Below, in pieces: positions 9,093-18,344 of a stretch of 64,000 nucleotides of DNA. The position numbers and the translations under genes are program-made. The stretch spans positions 1,612,001 through 1,676,000 of the forward strand of contig CANLVO010000001.1 in assembly GCA_947494645.1 (NCBI GenBank), given 5' to 3'. Positions within the stretch are counted from its first letter, which is position 1, and the number at the start of each line of letters is the position of its first letter. The DNA comes from an uncultured Litoreibacter sp. (GTDB lineage: Bacteria; Pseudomonadota; Alphaproteobacteria; Rhodobacterales; Rhodobacteraceae). Below the pieces are notes generated by a model. The model searched no databases. It was given only the letters and a program-made list of their open reading frames with translations, and was not told the origin of the DNA.

Positions 9093-10244
9093 CTAGCCTT
9101 TGGCGGTGCGGATTTGCTTGTCCTTGTCGTAGAACGGCATTTCCTCGGCGGTCGCGGCCAGCTCTGTGCCATCAGGTTGGACCACGGTCAGCTTGGTGCC
9201 TGCCTTGGCCACGCTCGGGTGCAGACGCGCAATGGCCACGGAGTAGTTGTTCAGCTCAGACGACAGACCGTAGGTGATCACGCCTACATCTTTGCCATCT
9301 GCGTGGACACGCGCAAACATCTCCATCTGGTCCATGCTGTCGCTGAGCTTGACGCCGTAGATCTTGAAGCGCTCTTTTCCTTCCATAGCGTAGTGGTTCT
9401 CTGCCCCGATGAAGCCTTCCTTGCCGGGGGAGACCACGAAGTCGAGACCGAGCTCCCAAAGGCTGTCGCCCGCGGGGGTGCCATCCTCGAACGGGAAGGT
9501 TTCCGAATTGTCGCCGGGGTAGAACAGCAGGTAGCTTTCAATGCGCAGCATATCGAGCGTGCTGAACTGCGTGGGCCGGATGCCCATGCTTTCGCCCTCG
9601 GACAGGATGTTATCCCAGACATGCACCGCGTCCTTGCGGCCCACGAAAATCTCATAGCCACGCTCCCCGGTGTAACCGGTGCGGCTGATCATGACGTTCT
9701 TGCCGAACAGCTTGGTGTGCATGATCCCGAAATAGGCCAGATCGCGAATGCCATCGATGTGCTTGGCGAGGAAGTCCACCGCGACAGGGCCTTGCAACGA
9801 CATGTCATGCAGGTCGTCATCCATGATGACTGAGCAGTTTTTGGCCGCCGCAACTTTGGTCAGCTGCTCCATGCCGGTGCCAGTGCCGTGCACGACCATC
9901 CACGAGTTCACCGCCAGATGGTAGATCACACAGTCATCCACAAAGAGCCCGCGCTCGTCGAGCATCGCGGCATAGGTCGAACGGCCCACGCCGATCTTTT
10001 CGACATTCCGGGTGGTCACGCGGTCAATGACATAGGCCGCATCTTCGCCCACGACATGCACTTTCTTCAGGCCGGACACATCCATGAGGCCCGCCTTCGT
10101 GCGGATCGCCTCATAGTCCGCTTTCGCGCGCTCCGGGGTGTTGTCGTAGAACCAAGCGGTCCCCATCCCGTTCCAGTCTTCCAATTCGCCGCCGATCTCG
10201 GCATGGCGGCCAGCAAGCGCGGAATGTCTCCAAAGAATGGCCAT
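9093..10244 (-). CDS. dmmD: Aminomethyltransferase (GcvT)-family protein of the dimethylamine operon
   Basis: 383-aa T-protein family member with the GcvT folate-binding domain followed by the GcvT C-terminal barrel (about residues 285-370). Typical segments are GLMDVSGLKKVHV, MSLQGPVAVDFLA and SRTGYTGERGYEIFV. In Roseobacter bacteria the first gene of dmmDABC is a GcvT-like protein required for growth on methylated amines though not for monooxygenase activity itself. It probably hands the released formaldehyde to tetrahydrofolate. It is the first gene of the operon and a shared motif lies about 80-100 bp upstream. Confidence 0.87.
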   Translation of the reverse strand: MAILWRHSALAGRHAEIGGELEDWNGMGTAWFYDNTPERAKADYEAIRTKAGLMDVSGLKKVHVVGEDAAYVIDRVTTRNVEKIGVGRSTYAAMLDERGLFVDDCVIYHLAVNSWMVVHGTGTGMEQLTKVAAAKNCSVIMDDDLHDMSLQGPVAVDFLAKHIDGIRDLAYFGIMHTKLFGKNVMISRTGYTGERGYEIFVGRKDAVHVWDNILSEGESMGIRPTQFSTLDMLRIESYLLFYPGDNSETFPFEDGTPAGDSLWELGLDFVVSPGKEGFIGAENHYAMEGKERFKIYGVKLSDSMDQMEMFARVHADGKDVGVITYGLSSELNNYSVAIARLHPSVAKAGTKLTVVQPDGTELAATAEEMPFYDKDKQIRTAKG

Positions 10245-10321
10245 GATGTCTCCCCTGTTTTTTGAGTCTTTTGTTGACAGTATTCAGCCCCAGCCCAATT
10301 CAAAAAGCAAGAACGTGAGGC

Positions 10322-10344
10322 AAATTATTTTCCTGTCAGGCAAG
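10322..10344 (-). promoter_or_regulatory. Putative methylamine-regulon operator upstream of dmmD
   Basis: The plus strand contains AAATTATTTTCCTGTCAGG followed by CAAG. It matches the folD upstream site (23166-23189) almost base for base except for one extra T there, and the tmoX site more loosely. The central CCTGTCAGG is a perfect palindrome around its middle base. The function as operator or promoter element is inferred. Confidence 0.5.
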
Positions 10345-10356
10345 TTCTGAGATGCG

Positions 10357-10386
10357 AAAAGGCCGCCCTCCAGGAGCGGCCTTTCC
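10357..10386 (-). terminator. Intrinsic terminator of the amt operon
   Basis: A 9-bp stem AAAGGCCGC/GCGGCCTTT (10358-10366 with 10376-10384) with a short loop is followed on the minus strand by TTTTCGC. It lies about 15 bp after the stop of the small membrane protein gene behind amt and before the dmmD promoter region. Confidence 0.75.
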
Positions 10387-10400
10387 AGTTTCGTTTTGGC

Positions 10401-10574
10401 TTACTTCTCGAAGCGTGACGCTTTCTTTTTCTCAGAGGCGTTGCCGATCACCAGCACAGCTGCGCAGATCACGGCTGCGATCAGGGTGTAGAGACCCGGC
10501 GCTGCCGACCCCCATCCCATGAACATCGCACCATCCACGACCGACCAGCTTGCTTCATCATATGGAAAACCCAT
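10401..10574 (-). CDS. Small single-pass membrane protein downstream of amt
   Basis: A 57-aa frame begins ATG at 10574 with GGAGAGAACC just upstream and ends TAA. The protein starts MGFPYDEASWSVVDGAM, has one strong membrane segment (about residues 26-44, LYTLIAAVICAAVLVIG) and a lysine-rich cytoplasmic tail (SEKKKASRFEK). It lies 22 bp after amt and before a terminator, so it is very likely cotranscribed. I do not recognise a family. A role as a small accessory of the ammonium transporter is only a guess from position. Confidence 0.7.
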   Translation of the reverse strand: MGFPYDEASWSVVDGAMFMGWGSAAPGLYTLIAAVICAAVLVIGNASEKKKASRFEK

Positions 10575-10596
10575 GGTTCTCTCCTTTTCTCAACGG

Positions 10597-12000
10597 TTAT
10601 TCAGCTGGGGCTGCCGAGGCAGGAATGCCTTCGGGGTAGCCCTGAGCTGGAACTTTGACGGTATCCATACCGGCGATCTCTGCACCTTCCGGTACACGCA
10701 GCATCCCCATGCCTTTGAGCACAAGCGAGACCACGTAGCCCGGCACGAAGCCCAGCAGGAAGAAGACGACAGCGCCTACGATCTGGCCAATGAGGCTGAT
10801 CGTAGGAGTCTCGCCCGCAGCGCCCTGCAGCGCAGGGAAGCCGGAAGCAAAGACGCCCAGCATGATCACGCCATAGAGGCCGATCGTGCCGTGCACCGTC
10901 ACCGCGCCAACCGCATCGTCGATGCCGCGCTTCTCAAGCCAGCTCGCGCAAGGCTTGAGAATGACACCTGCCGAGAAGGCAATGATGAAGGTCAGTGCTG
11001 GATAGTAGATATCCAGACCAGAGGCCGCCGAGATGATCCCGGCCAGCGCGCCAGACATCATCCAGAACGGGTCCTTCGTCATGATCCAAGCGCCGATGAT
11101 GCCACCAGCAATCGCCATCAGGATGTTGAAGGACAGCGCCGACAGCGTAATCGGTGTGCCGTAAATGGTGGATGGTTTGTCCGCAAACCAGCTCCATGCC
11201 TCGCCCGGTACGATCACACAGGCCATCAGGAAGCCCCAGAAGCCGACGATGATGAACATCAGGCCAACAACCGTCATTGGCATGTTGTGGCCCGCTATCT
11301 CATTGGCCGAGCCATCAGCGTTGAACTTTCCGATCCGTGGCCCGAGGTTAATGAGCACACCCAGGGCGAAGAAGCCGGCAACAGCGTGCACAAGGCCAGC
11401 GGCGCCGAAGTCATGCACACCGAATTTTGTGACCAGCCAGCCATCTGCGTGCCAGCCCCATGCGGCTGCCACAACCCAGGCAAACGAGCCCAAAACGATG
11501 GCGAGGATCACGAAGCCCACGGTTTGAATGCGCTCGATCACAGCACCGGACATGATGGACGCGGTGGTTGCGGCAAACAGCGCAAAGGCCCCGAAGAACA
11601 CTCCCGACGCTTGGTCGGCGATGTTTGGCCCCATATATTGCGCGCTTTCACCCCAGCCCCATGCGATGGCGTTGGCATATTCAATGCCCGAGATGCCAGC
11701 AGGCCCCGGCTCGCCGGGAATGCCTGTTGGGAAGCCCCAATAGACCCACCATCCGAAGAAGTAAAAGGTCGGGATCATAAACGCGAAGGCAAGAATGTTT
11801 TTGACGCCTGAAGACAGGACGTTCTTCATTCTTGATGCGCCCATCTCATAGGCCAAGAAACCCGCATGGATGATGATCATCAGCGGGATTGTTAGATAAT
11901 AAAATGTTTCGGCGAACATGGTGTTGGTGACTTTGGCACCGCCCCCTGCCGCCTCTAACTCGGCCACTTTGGCGACGAGTTCCGCAATTTGTTGTTCCAC
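10597..12000 (-). CDS. amt: Amt-family ammonium transporter
   Basis: Ammonium channel protein (467 aa) of the AmtB/Mep/Rh family with about eleven membrane segments. Recognisable parts are AGFLAYEMGASRMKNVL, the conserved DFAG-like GVHDFGAAGLVHAVAGFFAL, and DDAVGAVTVHGTIGLYG near the end. I chose the GTG at 12000, which gives an N-terminus of MEQQIAELVAKVAELE; a longer frame to 12132 extends into the divergent promoter region. No glnK lies beside it. Placed among amine-degrading genes, it probably handles ammonium released from methylated amines. It is divergent from mgsA. Confidence 0.88.
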   Translation of the reverse strand: MEQQIAELVAKVAELEAAGGGAKVTNTMFAETFYYLTIPLMIIIHAGFLAYEMGASRMKNVLSSGVKNILAFAFMIPTFYFFGWWVYWGFPTGIPGEPGPAGISGIEYANAIAWGWGESAQYMGPNIADQASGVFFGAFALFAATTASIMSGAVIERIQTVGFVILAIVLGSFAWVVAAAWGWHADGWLVTKFGVHDFGAAGLVHAVAGFFALGVLINLGPRIGKFNADGSANEIAGHNMPMTVVGLMFIIVGFWGFLMACVIVPGEAWSWFADKPSTIYGTPITLSALSFNILMAIAGGIIGAWIMTKDPFWMMSGALAGIISAASGLDIYYPALTFIIAFSAGVILKPCASWLEKRGIDDAVGAVTVHGTIGLYGVIMLGVFASGFPALQGAAGETPTISLIGQIVGAVVFFLLGFVPGYVVSLVLKGMGMLRVPEGAEIAGMDTVKVPAQGYPEGIPASAAPAE

Positions 12001-12204
12001 GATAGACCCCCGTGTCTTTCTGTTGGCATTCAGTGCACCGTCATATGCAATCGCGCGGTGCTGCGAGGAATGAAGCACGACTTCGCGATTCAAGCGACTC
12101 CTTTTTGCCTTAGGTGAAAAAAAGTTTCCCACGGGTTGAGCGGCCCAATTTTCGGTGTTAGCGTTTGAGTCGAAGTATTCATCACCTGTGGGAGGGCCCC
12201 GGCC

Positions 12205-13134
12205 ATGTGCGGGATCGTCGGACTTTTTCTAAAAGACAAATCTCTGGAGCCCGAGTTGGGCAACATGCTGACGGACATGCTCGTCACAATGACCGACCGC
12301 GGACCTGACAGTGCAGGCATCGCAATTTATGGCGGTGAAACAAAGAGTAACGCCAAACTGACAATTCAGTCTGACACCCCGGATACCGATTTCGACAAGC
12401 TCGACACAGAGCTCGGGAAGCTGATCAAGGGCAAGGTAAAGATGTCTGTGAAAGACACCCATGCCGTGCTCAATATTCAGGCTGATCAAGTCGCGGAGGC
12501 CCGCGCCGCTTTGGCCGAAATTCGGCCTGCAATCCGGATCATGAGCCACGGCGAAACGCTCGAGATTTATAAAGAAGTCGGCCTGCCAAAAGACGTCGCA
12601 GAGCGCTTCGACGTCCGCAAGATGAGCGGAACACATGGAATCGGTCACACCCGCATGGCCACCGAGTCGGCGGTCACGACCATGGGCGCCCACCCGTTCA
12701 ACACAGGGTCTGATCAATGCCTCGTCCATAACGGCTCGCTGTCCAACCATAATTCCCTGCGCCGCAAGCTGCGCCGCTTGGGCGTTCACATAGAGACCGA
12801 GAATGACACCGAAGTTGGCGCGGCTTATTTGACGTGGAAGATGCAAACCGGCTCCACCCTTGGTGAGGCGCTGGAGAGCTCCCTTGATGACCTTGATGGG
12901 TTCTTCACCTTCCTCGTGGGCACCAAAGACGGCTTTGGCGTGGTGCGTGACCCGATTGCGTGCAAACCTGCGGTGATGGCCGAGACTGATCAGTATGTGG
13001 CCTTCGGGTCTGAATACCGTGCGCTGGTAAACCTACCGGGTATCGAGGATGCCCGCGTCTGGGAGCCGGAGCCTGCCACTGTCTATTTCTGGTCGCATAA
13101 CGCGGCCCCAACCGCGCAAGAGAAAGCGGCCTGA
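12205..13134 (+). CDS. mgsA: N-methylglutamate synthase subunit A (class II glutamine amidotransferase)
   Basis: 309-aa amidotransferase-like protein. Cys2 after the initiator Met (MCGIVGLF) is the N-terminal nucleophile of class II amidotransferases, and TDRGPDSAG, HGIGHTRMATESAV and the LVHNGSLSNHNSLR segment are the rest of the pocket. Together with the next two genes it forms a three-gene split glutamate synthase, the N-methylglutamate synthase that turns gamma-glutamylmethylamide (or methylamine plus glutamate) into N-methylglutamate. First gene of the mgsABC-gmaS-tmm operon, divergent from amt. Confidence 0.88.
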   Translation: MCGIVGLFLKDKSLEPELGNMLTDMLVTMTDRGPDSAGIAIYGGETKSNAKLTIQSDTPDTDFDKLDTELGKLIKGKVKMSVKDTHAVLNIQADQVAEARAALAEIRPAIRIMSHGETLEIYKEVGLPKDVAERFDVRKMSGTHGIGHTRMATESAVTTMGAHPFNTGSDQCLVHNGSLSNHNSLRRKLRRLGVHIETENDTEVGAAYLTWKMQTGSTLGEALESSLDDLDGFFTFLVGTKDGFGVVRDPIACKPAVMAETDQYVAFGSEYRALVNLPGIEDARVWEPEPATVYFWSHNAAPTAQEKAA

Positions 13135-13135
13135 G

Positions 13136-13819
13136 ATGCAAACATTCGATCTGGAAGCGCAGGGTCTGCGCGCGCTGAACGCCACGCTGCATGCGCAGGC
13201 GGACAACACCAACCAAACCAAATGGGAAATCATCAACCCCAAGGGCAGCCACGCGATTGCCGTGGGTCTGGACGCGCCGATTGAGGTAAATGTCAAAGGC
13301 TCCACCGGCTATTACTGCGCAGGCATGAACAAGCAGGCGACCGTGCATGTGCATGGCTCTGCGGGTCCGGGAACAGCGGAAAACATGATGTCCGGCACCG
13401 TGATCGTCGAAGGTGATGCGTCGCAATATGCCGGGGCCACCGGACATGGCGGCACGCTCATTATCAAGGGCAATGCGTCGTCGCGCTGTGGCATTTCGAT
13501 GAAGGGCATCGACATCATCGTGCATGGCAATATCGGCCATATGTCCGCCTTCATGGCGCAGTCCGGCAATATCGTGGTGTGCGGCGACGCAGGCGATGCG
13601 CTGGGCGACAGCTGCTACGAGGCCCGGTTTTTTGTGCGCGGGTCGGTTAAATCACTGGGGGCAGACTGCATCGAGAAAGAGATGCGGCCTGAACATATTG
13701 AGCTGCTGGAAGAGCTACTGGAACGCGGCGGCTGCGACGCCAAGGCGTCCGAGTTCAAACGCTACGGCTCTGCCCGCACATTGTACAATTTCGACGTCGA
13801 CAACGCTGCGGCATATTGA
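13136..13819 (+). CDS. mgsB: N-methylglutamate synthase subunit B (GXGXG domain)
   Basis: 227-aa protein matching the C-terminal GXGXG beta-helix domain of glutamate synthase large subunit. Successive right-handed helix turns are visible as repeated Gly-rich segments (VKGSTGYYCAGMNKQ, GSAGPGTAENMMSG, GATGHGGTLIIKGNA, GNIGHMSAFMAQSG). The ATG at 13136 begins one base after the mgsA stop. A longer frame that starts within mgsA is not credible. In N-methylglutamate synthase this chain is the structural subunit that links amidotransferase and synthase parts. Confidence 0.87.
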   Translation: MQTFDLEAQGLRALNATLHAQADNTNQTKWEIINPKGSHAIAVGLDAPIEVNVKGSTGYYCAGMNKQATVHVHGSAGPGTAENMMSGTVIVEGDASQYAGATGHGGTLIIKGNASSRCGISMKGIDIIVHGNIGHMSAFMAQSGNIVVCGDAGDALGDSCYEARFFVRGSVKSLGADCIEKEMRPEHIELLEELLERGGCDAKASEFKRYGSARTLYNFDVDNAAAY

Positions 13820-13830
13820 GGATAAACCCG

Positions 13831-15177
13831 ATGAAAGACCACGACGCACGGGGCATCCCGCACACCACGCCGCGCCAATCCGCGACGTTCACCCAGGACG
13901 CCAACAGCGACATTCGCCGCGCGGCGGCGACCGGTATCTACGATATTCGCGGCGGCGGGGCGAAGCGGAAAGTGCCGCATTTCGACGACCTGCTCTTCCT
14001 TGGCGCATCGATTTCGCGCTACCCGCTAGAGGGTTACCGCGAGAAATGCGGGACAGACGTCACGCTGGGCACACGCCATGCCTCCAATCCGATCAAGTTG
14101 GATATTCCGATCACCATCGCTGGTATGAGCTTTGGCGCATTGTCCGGCCCTGCTAAGGAGGCGTTAGGGCGTGGCGCATCCGCCGCCGGGACATCGACGA
14201 CCACTGGCGACGGCGGTATGACGCCAGAGGAGCGCGGTCATTCCTCCAAACTGGTCTATCAATATCTGCCTTCGCGTTATGGGATGAACCCTGACGATCT
14301 GCGCAAGGCCGACGCGATCGAGATTGTCGTGGGCCAAGGCGCAAAACCTGGCGGCGGCGGTATGCTGCTGGGGCAGAAGATCAGCGACCGCGTGGCGGAG
14401 ATGCGTAACCTGCCCAAAGGCATCGACCAACGCTCGTCTTGCCGCCACCCGGACTGGACCGGCCCCGACGATCTGGAGATCAAAATTCTGGAGCTGCGCG
14501 AGATCACCGGCTGGAAGGTCCCGATCTACGTCAAGGTCGCCGGCGCTCGGCCCTATTTCGACACGACCCTCGCGGTCAAGGCCGGTGCAGACGTCGTCGT
14601 TTTGGACGGCATGCAAGGCGGAACCGCTGCCACTCAGGATGTGTTCATCGAACATGTGGGCCAGCCGACATTGGCCTGTATCCGCCCTGCCGTAAGGGCC
14701 CTGCAAGATCTCGGGATGCACCGCGAGGTGCAGCTCATCGTCTCGGGCGGCATTCGCAATGGGGCAGATGTGGCCAAGGCCATGGCGCTTGGGGCCGACG
14801 CGGTCGCTATCGGCACGGCGGCGCTGATCGCGCTCGGCGACAATGACCCGAAGTGGGAAAGCGAATACAACAAACTGGGAACCACGGCGGGCGCTTACGA
14901 TGACTGGCACGAGGGACAAGACCCTGCCGGCATCACCACGCAGGACCCCGAACTGATGAAGCGGTTTGACCCTGTGGAAGGCGGTCGCCGTCTGCGAAAC
15001 TACCTCAAGGTTCTGACGCTGGAGGCGCAAACCATCGCGCGGGCTTGCGGCAAGAACCACATGCACAATCTGGAGCCAGAGGACCTCGTGGCCCTGACCA
15101 TGGAGGCCGCCGCCATGGCACAGGTCCCGCTGGCAGGCACCGACTGGTACCCCGGAAAACCAAACACCTCATACTGA
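13831..15177 (+). CDS. mgsC: N-methylglutamate synthase subunit C (FMN-binding glutamate synthase domain)
   Basis: 448-aa protein with the FMN-binding (beta/alpha)8 synthase domain of glutamate synthase. Key stretches are ITIAGMSFGALSGPAKEALG, the KVAGARPYFDTTLAVKAGAD phosphate region, DGMQGGTAATQ and the flavin-phosphate motif SGGIRNGADVAKAMALGADAVAIGTAAL. The ATG at 13831 has GAGG ten bases upstream; a TTG at 13816 overlapping the mgsB stop is less likely. It is the catalytic core that forms N-methylglutamate. Confidence 0.88.
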   Translation: MKDHDARGIPHTTPRQSATFTQDANSDIRRAAATGIYDIRGGGAKRKVPHFDDLLFLGASISRYPLEGYREKCGTDVTLGTRHASNPIKLDIPITIAGMSFGALSGPAKEALGRGASAAGTSTTTGDGGMTPEERGHSSKLVYQYLPSRYGMNPDDLRKADAIEIVVGQGAKPGGGGMLLGQKISDRVAEMRNLPKGIDQRSSCRHPDWTGPDDLEIKILELREITGWKVPIYVKVAGARPYFDTTLAVKAGADVVVLDGMQGGTAATQDVFIEHVGQPTLACIRPAVRALQDLGMHREVQLIVSGGIRNGADVAKAMALGADAVAIGTAALIALGDNDPKWESEYNKLGTTAGAYDDWHEGQDPAGITTQDPELMKRFDPVEGGRRLRNYLKVLTLEAQTIARACGKNHMHNLEPEDLVALTMEAAAMAQVPLAGTDWYPGKPNTSY

Positions 15178-15240
15178 CAACGAAGGGCGCGGCCATCACG
15201 GCACGCGCCTCACTACGAAGACCAATAGGGATCAACGAAA

Positions 15241-16575
15241 ATGGCAACTGACCTCGCGAAATTCGCCAAAGACAATGGCATCAAATACTTCATGATCTCC
15301 TTCACCGATCTGTTCGGCGGACAACGCGCCAAGCTGGTCCCTGCCCGCGCCATTGCGGATATGCAGGAAGAAGGCGCGGGCTTCGCGGGTTTCGCGACGT
15401 GGCTGGACCTGACCCCTGCCCACCCCGATATGTTGGCAGTGCCAGACCCTGAGGCCGTGATCATCCTGCCCTGGAACAAGGAAATCGCATGGGTCCCCGG
15501 CAATTGCGTCATGGAAGGCGAAGATGTCGCCCAGGCCCCGCGCAACGTGTTGCGCCGTCTGATCGCCGAGGCCGCCGACGAAGGCATGCATGTCAAAACC
15601 GGCATCGAGGCAGAGTTCTTCTTGCTGACCCCCGCCGGTGACCAGATCAGCGACGAGTACGACACCGCCGCTAAGCCTTGCTATGACCAACAGGCCTTCA
15701 TGCGCCGTTTGGACGTAATCCGCGAGATCTCCGACCACATGCTGGAACTGGGTTGGAACCCCTACCAGAACGACCACGAGGACGCGAACGGCCAGTGGGA
15801 AATGAACTGGGATTTCGATGATGCGCTGACCACGGCGGACAAGCACTCCTTCTTCAAGTTCATGACGAAATGCGTCGCGGAAAAGCACGGCTACCGCGCG
15901 ACCTTCATGCCAAAGCCTGTTGAAGGTCTAACGGGTAACGGCTGCCACGCGCATATCTCCGTCTGGGATGCCCCCGGTGATGCGTCGAAGACCAACGTCT
16001 TCGCGATGGAGCCGAATGACAGCTCACAAACGGCTGAACTGGGCCTGTCCGAAAAAGGCCGCCATTTCCTGGGCGGCATCATGAAGCACGCGTCCGCCTT
16101 GGCCGCGATCACCAACCCGACGGTGAACAGCTACAAACGCATCAACGCGCCGCGCACCATGTCAGGGGCCACCTGGGCGCCCAACACCGTCACATGGACC
16201 GGCAACAACCGCACACATATGGTCCGCGTCCCCGGCCCCGGTCGGTTTGAGCTGCGCCTGCCCGATGGCGCGGTGAACCCTTACTTGTTGCAGGCTGTGA
16301 TCATTGCCGCGGGCCTGTCTGGCGTGCGGTCGCAGGCTGATCCCGGCAAGCGGCATGACATCGACATGTATGCCGACGGCCATAAGGTCCGTGGCGCGCC
16401 GAAGCTGCCGCTGAACATGCTCGACGCGATGCGCGCATATGACAAGGACAAGGAGCTGAAAGCCGCCATGGGCGAAGAGTTCTCCGCTGCCTATCTGAAA
16501 ATGAAGCAGCAGGAATGGAACGACTTCACCTCCTATTTCTCGCAATGGGAAAGAGACAACACACTGGATATCTAA
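15241..16575 (+). CDS. gmaS: Gamma-glutamylmethylamide synthetase (GS-like)
   Basis: 444-aa glutamine-synthetase-fold enzyme that joins glutamate and methylamine with ATP to give gamma-glutamylmethylamide. It shows the beta-grasp N-terminus (KYFMISFTDLFGGQRAKLVPA), the metal-binding GIEAEFFLL segment, GNGCHAHISVWD and the NPTVNSYKRINAP region of the GS ATP site, and the RVPGPGRFELRLPDG substrate region. Position between mgsABC and tmm, with short gaps, makes GmaS far more likely than a housekeeping glutamine synthetase. Such GmaS proteins belong to the GlnA-type III branch. Confidence 0.92.
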   Translation: MATDLAKFAKDNGIKYFMISFTDLFGGQRAKLVPARAIADMQEEGAGFAGFATWLDLTPAHPDMLAVPDPEAVIILPWNKEIAWVPGNCVMEGEDVAQAPRNVLRRLIAEAADEGMHVKTGIEAEFFLLTPAGDQISDEYDTAAKPCYDQQAFMRRLDVIREISDHMLELGWNPYQNDHEDANGQWEMNWDFDDALTTADKHSFFKFMTKCVAEKHGYRATFMPKPVEGLTGNGCHAHISVWDAPGDASKTNVFAMEPNDSSQTAELGLSEKGRHFLGGIMKHASALAAITNPTVNSYKRINAPRTMSGATWAPNTVTWTGNNRTHMVRVPGPGRFELRLPDGAVNPYLLQAVIIAAGLSGVRSQADPGKRHDIDMYADGHKVRGAPKLPLNMLDAMRAYDKDKELKAAMGEEFSAAYLKMKQQEWNDFTSYFSQWERDNTLDI

Positions 16576-16590
16576 GGAGATAATCGCGGA

Positions 16591-17925
16591 ATGACCAAAC
16601 GTGTCGCAATCATTGGCGCCGGCCCCTCTGGCCTCGCGCAACTTCGTGCATTCCAATCCGCCAAGCAAAATGGCGAGGACATTCCTGAGATCGTCTGCTT
16701 TGAAAAGCAGTCCAACTGGGGCGGCCTTTGGAACTACACCTGGCGCACCGGAGTGGACCAATATGGCGAGCCCGTGCACGGGTCGATGTACCGCTACTTG
16801 TGGTCCAATGGCCCAAAGGAGGGTCTGGAGTTTGCGGATTATTCCTTCGAGGAACATTTCGGCAAACAGATCGCGTCTTACCCGCCCCGAGCCGTGCTTT
16901 TTGACTACATTCAGGGCCGGGTCGAGAAGGCCGGGGTGCGCGACTGGATCCGGTTTGAAACCGTGGTGCGCCGTGTTGAGCATGAGGGCGGCAAGTTTTC
17001 CGTCACAGTGAAGGACTTGCCGAAAGATACTGAATACACGGAAGAATTCGACCATGTGATCTGCGCCTCGGGGCATTTCTCTACGCCAAACGTTCCTGAG
17101 TTCGACGGCTTCGACACGTTCAAAGGCCGGGTGCTACACGCCCATGATTTCCGCGACGCATTGGAGTTCAAGGATCAGGATATTCTGATCGTGGGGACGT
17201 CTTATTCTGCCGAAGACATTGGCTCGCAGTGCTGGAAATACGGGGCCAAGTCGATCACCGTGTCGCACCGGACCGCGGCGATGGGTTATGACTGGCCAGA
17301 GAATTGGGCGGAAGTGCCGTTGTTGACCAAGGTCGACGGCAACACCGCGCATTTCAAGGACGGCACCAGCCGTCACGTAGACGCGGTTTTGCTCTGTACC
17401 GGCTACCAGCACCACTTCCCCTTCATGGCGGAAGACCTGCGTTTGAAGACCGCGAACCGGCTGGCGACGGCTGATTTGTACAAAGGTGTGGCCTGGGTGG
17501 GTAATCCCGACCTGTTCTATCTCGGCATGCAGGATCAGTGGTTCACCTTCAACATGTTCGATGCACAAGCATGGTGGGTGCGCGACGCCATCATGGGCAA
17601 GATCACCATGCCCTCAAAGGCCGAGATGAACGCCGACGTGGTCGACCGCGTGGCGCGCGAAGACGCGGGCGAAGATGACTACGACGCCATTTGGTATCAG
17701 GGCGACTACATCAAGGAGCTGATTGCTGAGACCGACTATCCCAGCTTCGATGTCGAAGGCGCTTGCATGGCCTTCAAGGAGTGGAAAGGCCACAAGAAGA
17801 AGGGGATCATGACCTTCCGCGACAATTGCTACAAATCCGTCATGACAGGCACGATGGCACCTGTGCATCACACACCCTGGAAGGACGCGATGGATGACAG
17901 CCTTGAGGTCTACTTACAGAACTAG
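16591..17925 (+). CDS. tmm: Trimethylamine monooxygenase (flavin-containing)
   Basis: 444-aa bacterial flavin-containing monooxygenase that oxidises trimethylamine to TMAO with NADPH and O2. The FAD motif GAGPSG is at residues 9-14. The FMO signature appears as [11 protein letters not shown], and the NADPH motif as [11 protein letters not shown]. The stretch [13 protein letters not shown] is the typical C-terminal ATG-like motif. A ribosome binding site (AAGGAGA) precedes the ATG by about ten bases. Last gene of the mgsABC-gmaS-tmm operon; its stop overlaps the stop of the convergent small gene behind tdm. Confidence 0.95.
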   Translation: MTKRVAIIGAGPSGLAQLRAFQSAKQNGEDIPEIVCFEKQSNWGGLWNYTWRTGVDQYGEPVHGSMYRYLWSNGPKEGLEFADYSFEEHFGKQIASYPPRAVLFDYIQGRVEKAGVRDWIRFETVVRRVEHEGGKFSVTVKDLPKDTEYTEEFDHVICASGHFSTPNVPEFDGFDTFKGRVLHAHDFRDALEFKDQDILIVGTSYSAEDIGSQCWKYGAKSITVSHRTAAMGYDWPENWAEVPLLTKVDGNTAHFKDGTSRHVDAVLLCTGYQHHFPFMAEDLRLKTANRLATADLYKGVAWVGNPDLFYLGMQDQWFTFNMFDAQAWWVRDAIMGKITMPSKAEMNADVVDRVAREDAGEDDYDAIWYQGDYIKELIAETDYPSFDVEGACMAFKEWKGHKKKGIMTFRDNCYKSVMTGTMAPVHHTPWKDAMDDSLEVYLQN

Positions 17926-18344
17926 AACGGCTTACGCGCAGGGGTCACGCGGAGAAAGACGTATGTCTGCTGCAAACCGCCCTTGTCTTTGAGGGAGACC
18001 CCGACTTCGCCTTGTGGGGCGTTGAAGATGCGCAGGTCGTAAAAGTCGGGATGATTTACGTCTTGGTCATCTTCTACTTCGAGCGCGGTGAGAAGGCAGG
18101 TTGGAACGGCCTCTATCACGGCTTCAAATGCTTGGGTGGCCTCTGACGCGCGGTAGTCAAAAGGCCATGCACAATGTGTGGACGTTTCACCTGAAAGTGC
18201 CAGCGACGTCGTGCATTTTGCATCATGATTGAAAGGGGGCGGCAGGACCATTGTTGACCCGCCTTGGAACAGGGCATTCAGCTGCGGGCAAAATGCCTGC
18301 GCGGGTGTTGTGGTCAAGACCAGGGCCGCAATCAGCGCCCTCAC
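17922..18344 (-). CDS. Exported protein of unknown function, third gene of the tdm operon
   Basis: 140-aa protein. The GTG at 18344 overlaps the stop of the upstream gene by four bases, giving an N-terminal signal-like sequence ([19 protein letters not shown]) with probable cleavage before FC. A longer frame that extends upstream would run through the neighbouring gene. The mature part has four or more cysteines (CPQL, CTTS, CAWPF, TCLL), consistent with periplasmic disulfides. I recognise no family. Translation is coupled to tdm through the intervening gene, so it may serve the TMAO pathway in the periplasm. Confidence 0.7.
   Translation of the reverse strand: MRALIAALVLTTTPAQAFCPQLNALFQGGSTMVLPPPFNHDAKCTTSLALSGETSTHCAWPFDYRASEATQAFEAVIEAVPTCLLTALEVEDDQDVNHPDFYDLRIFNAPQGEVGVSLKDKGGLQQTYVFLRVTPARKPF

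Noticed and set aside
12001-12132. Longer Amt start (N-terminal extension of 44 residues)
   Set aside because: The extension lies in the divergent promoter region with mgsA and has a basic unlikely sequence; the GTG at 12000 gives a plausible N-terminus.
16162-17076. 304-aa minus-strand frame across gmaS and tmm
   Set aside because: It spans the end of gmaS and the start of tmm, both strongly supported on the plus strand.
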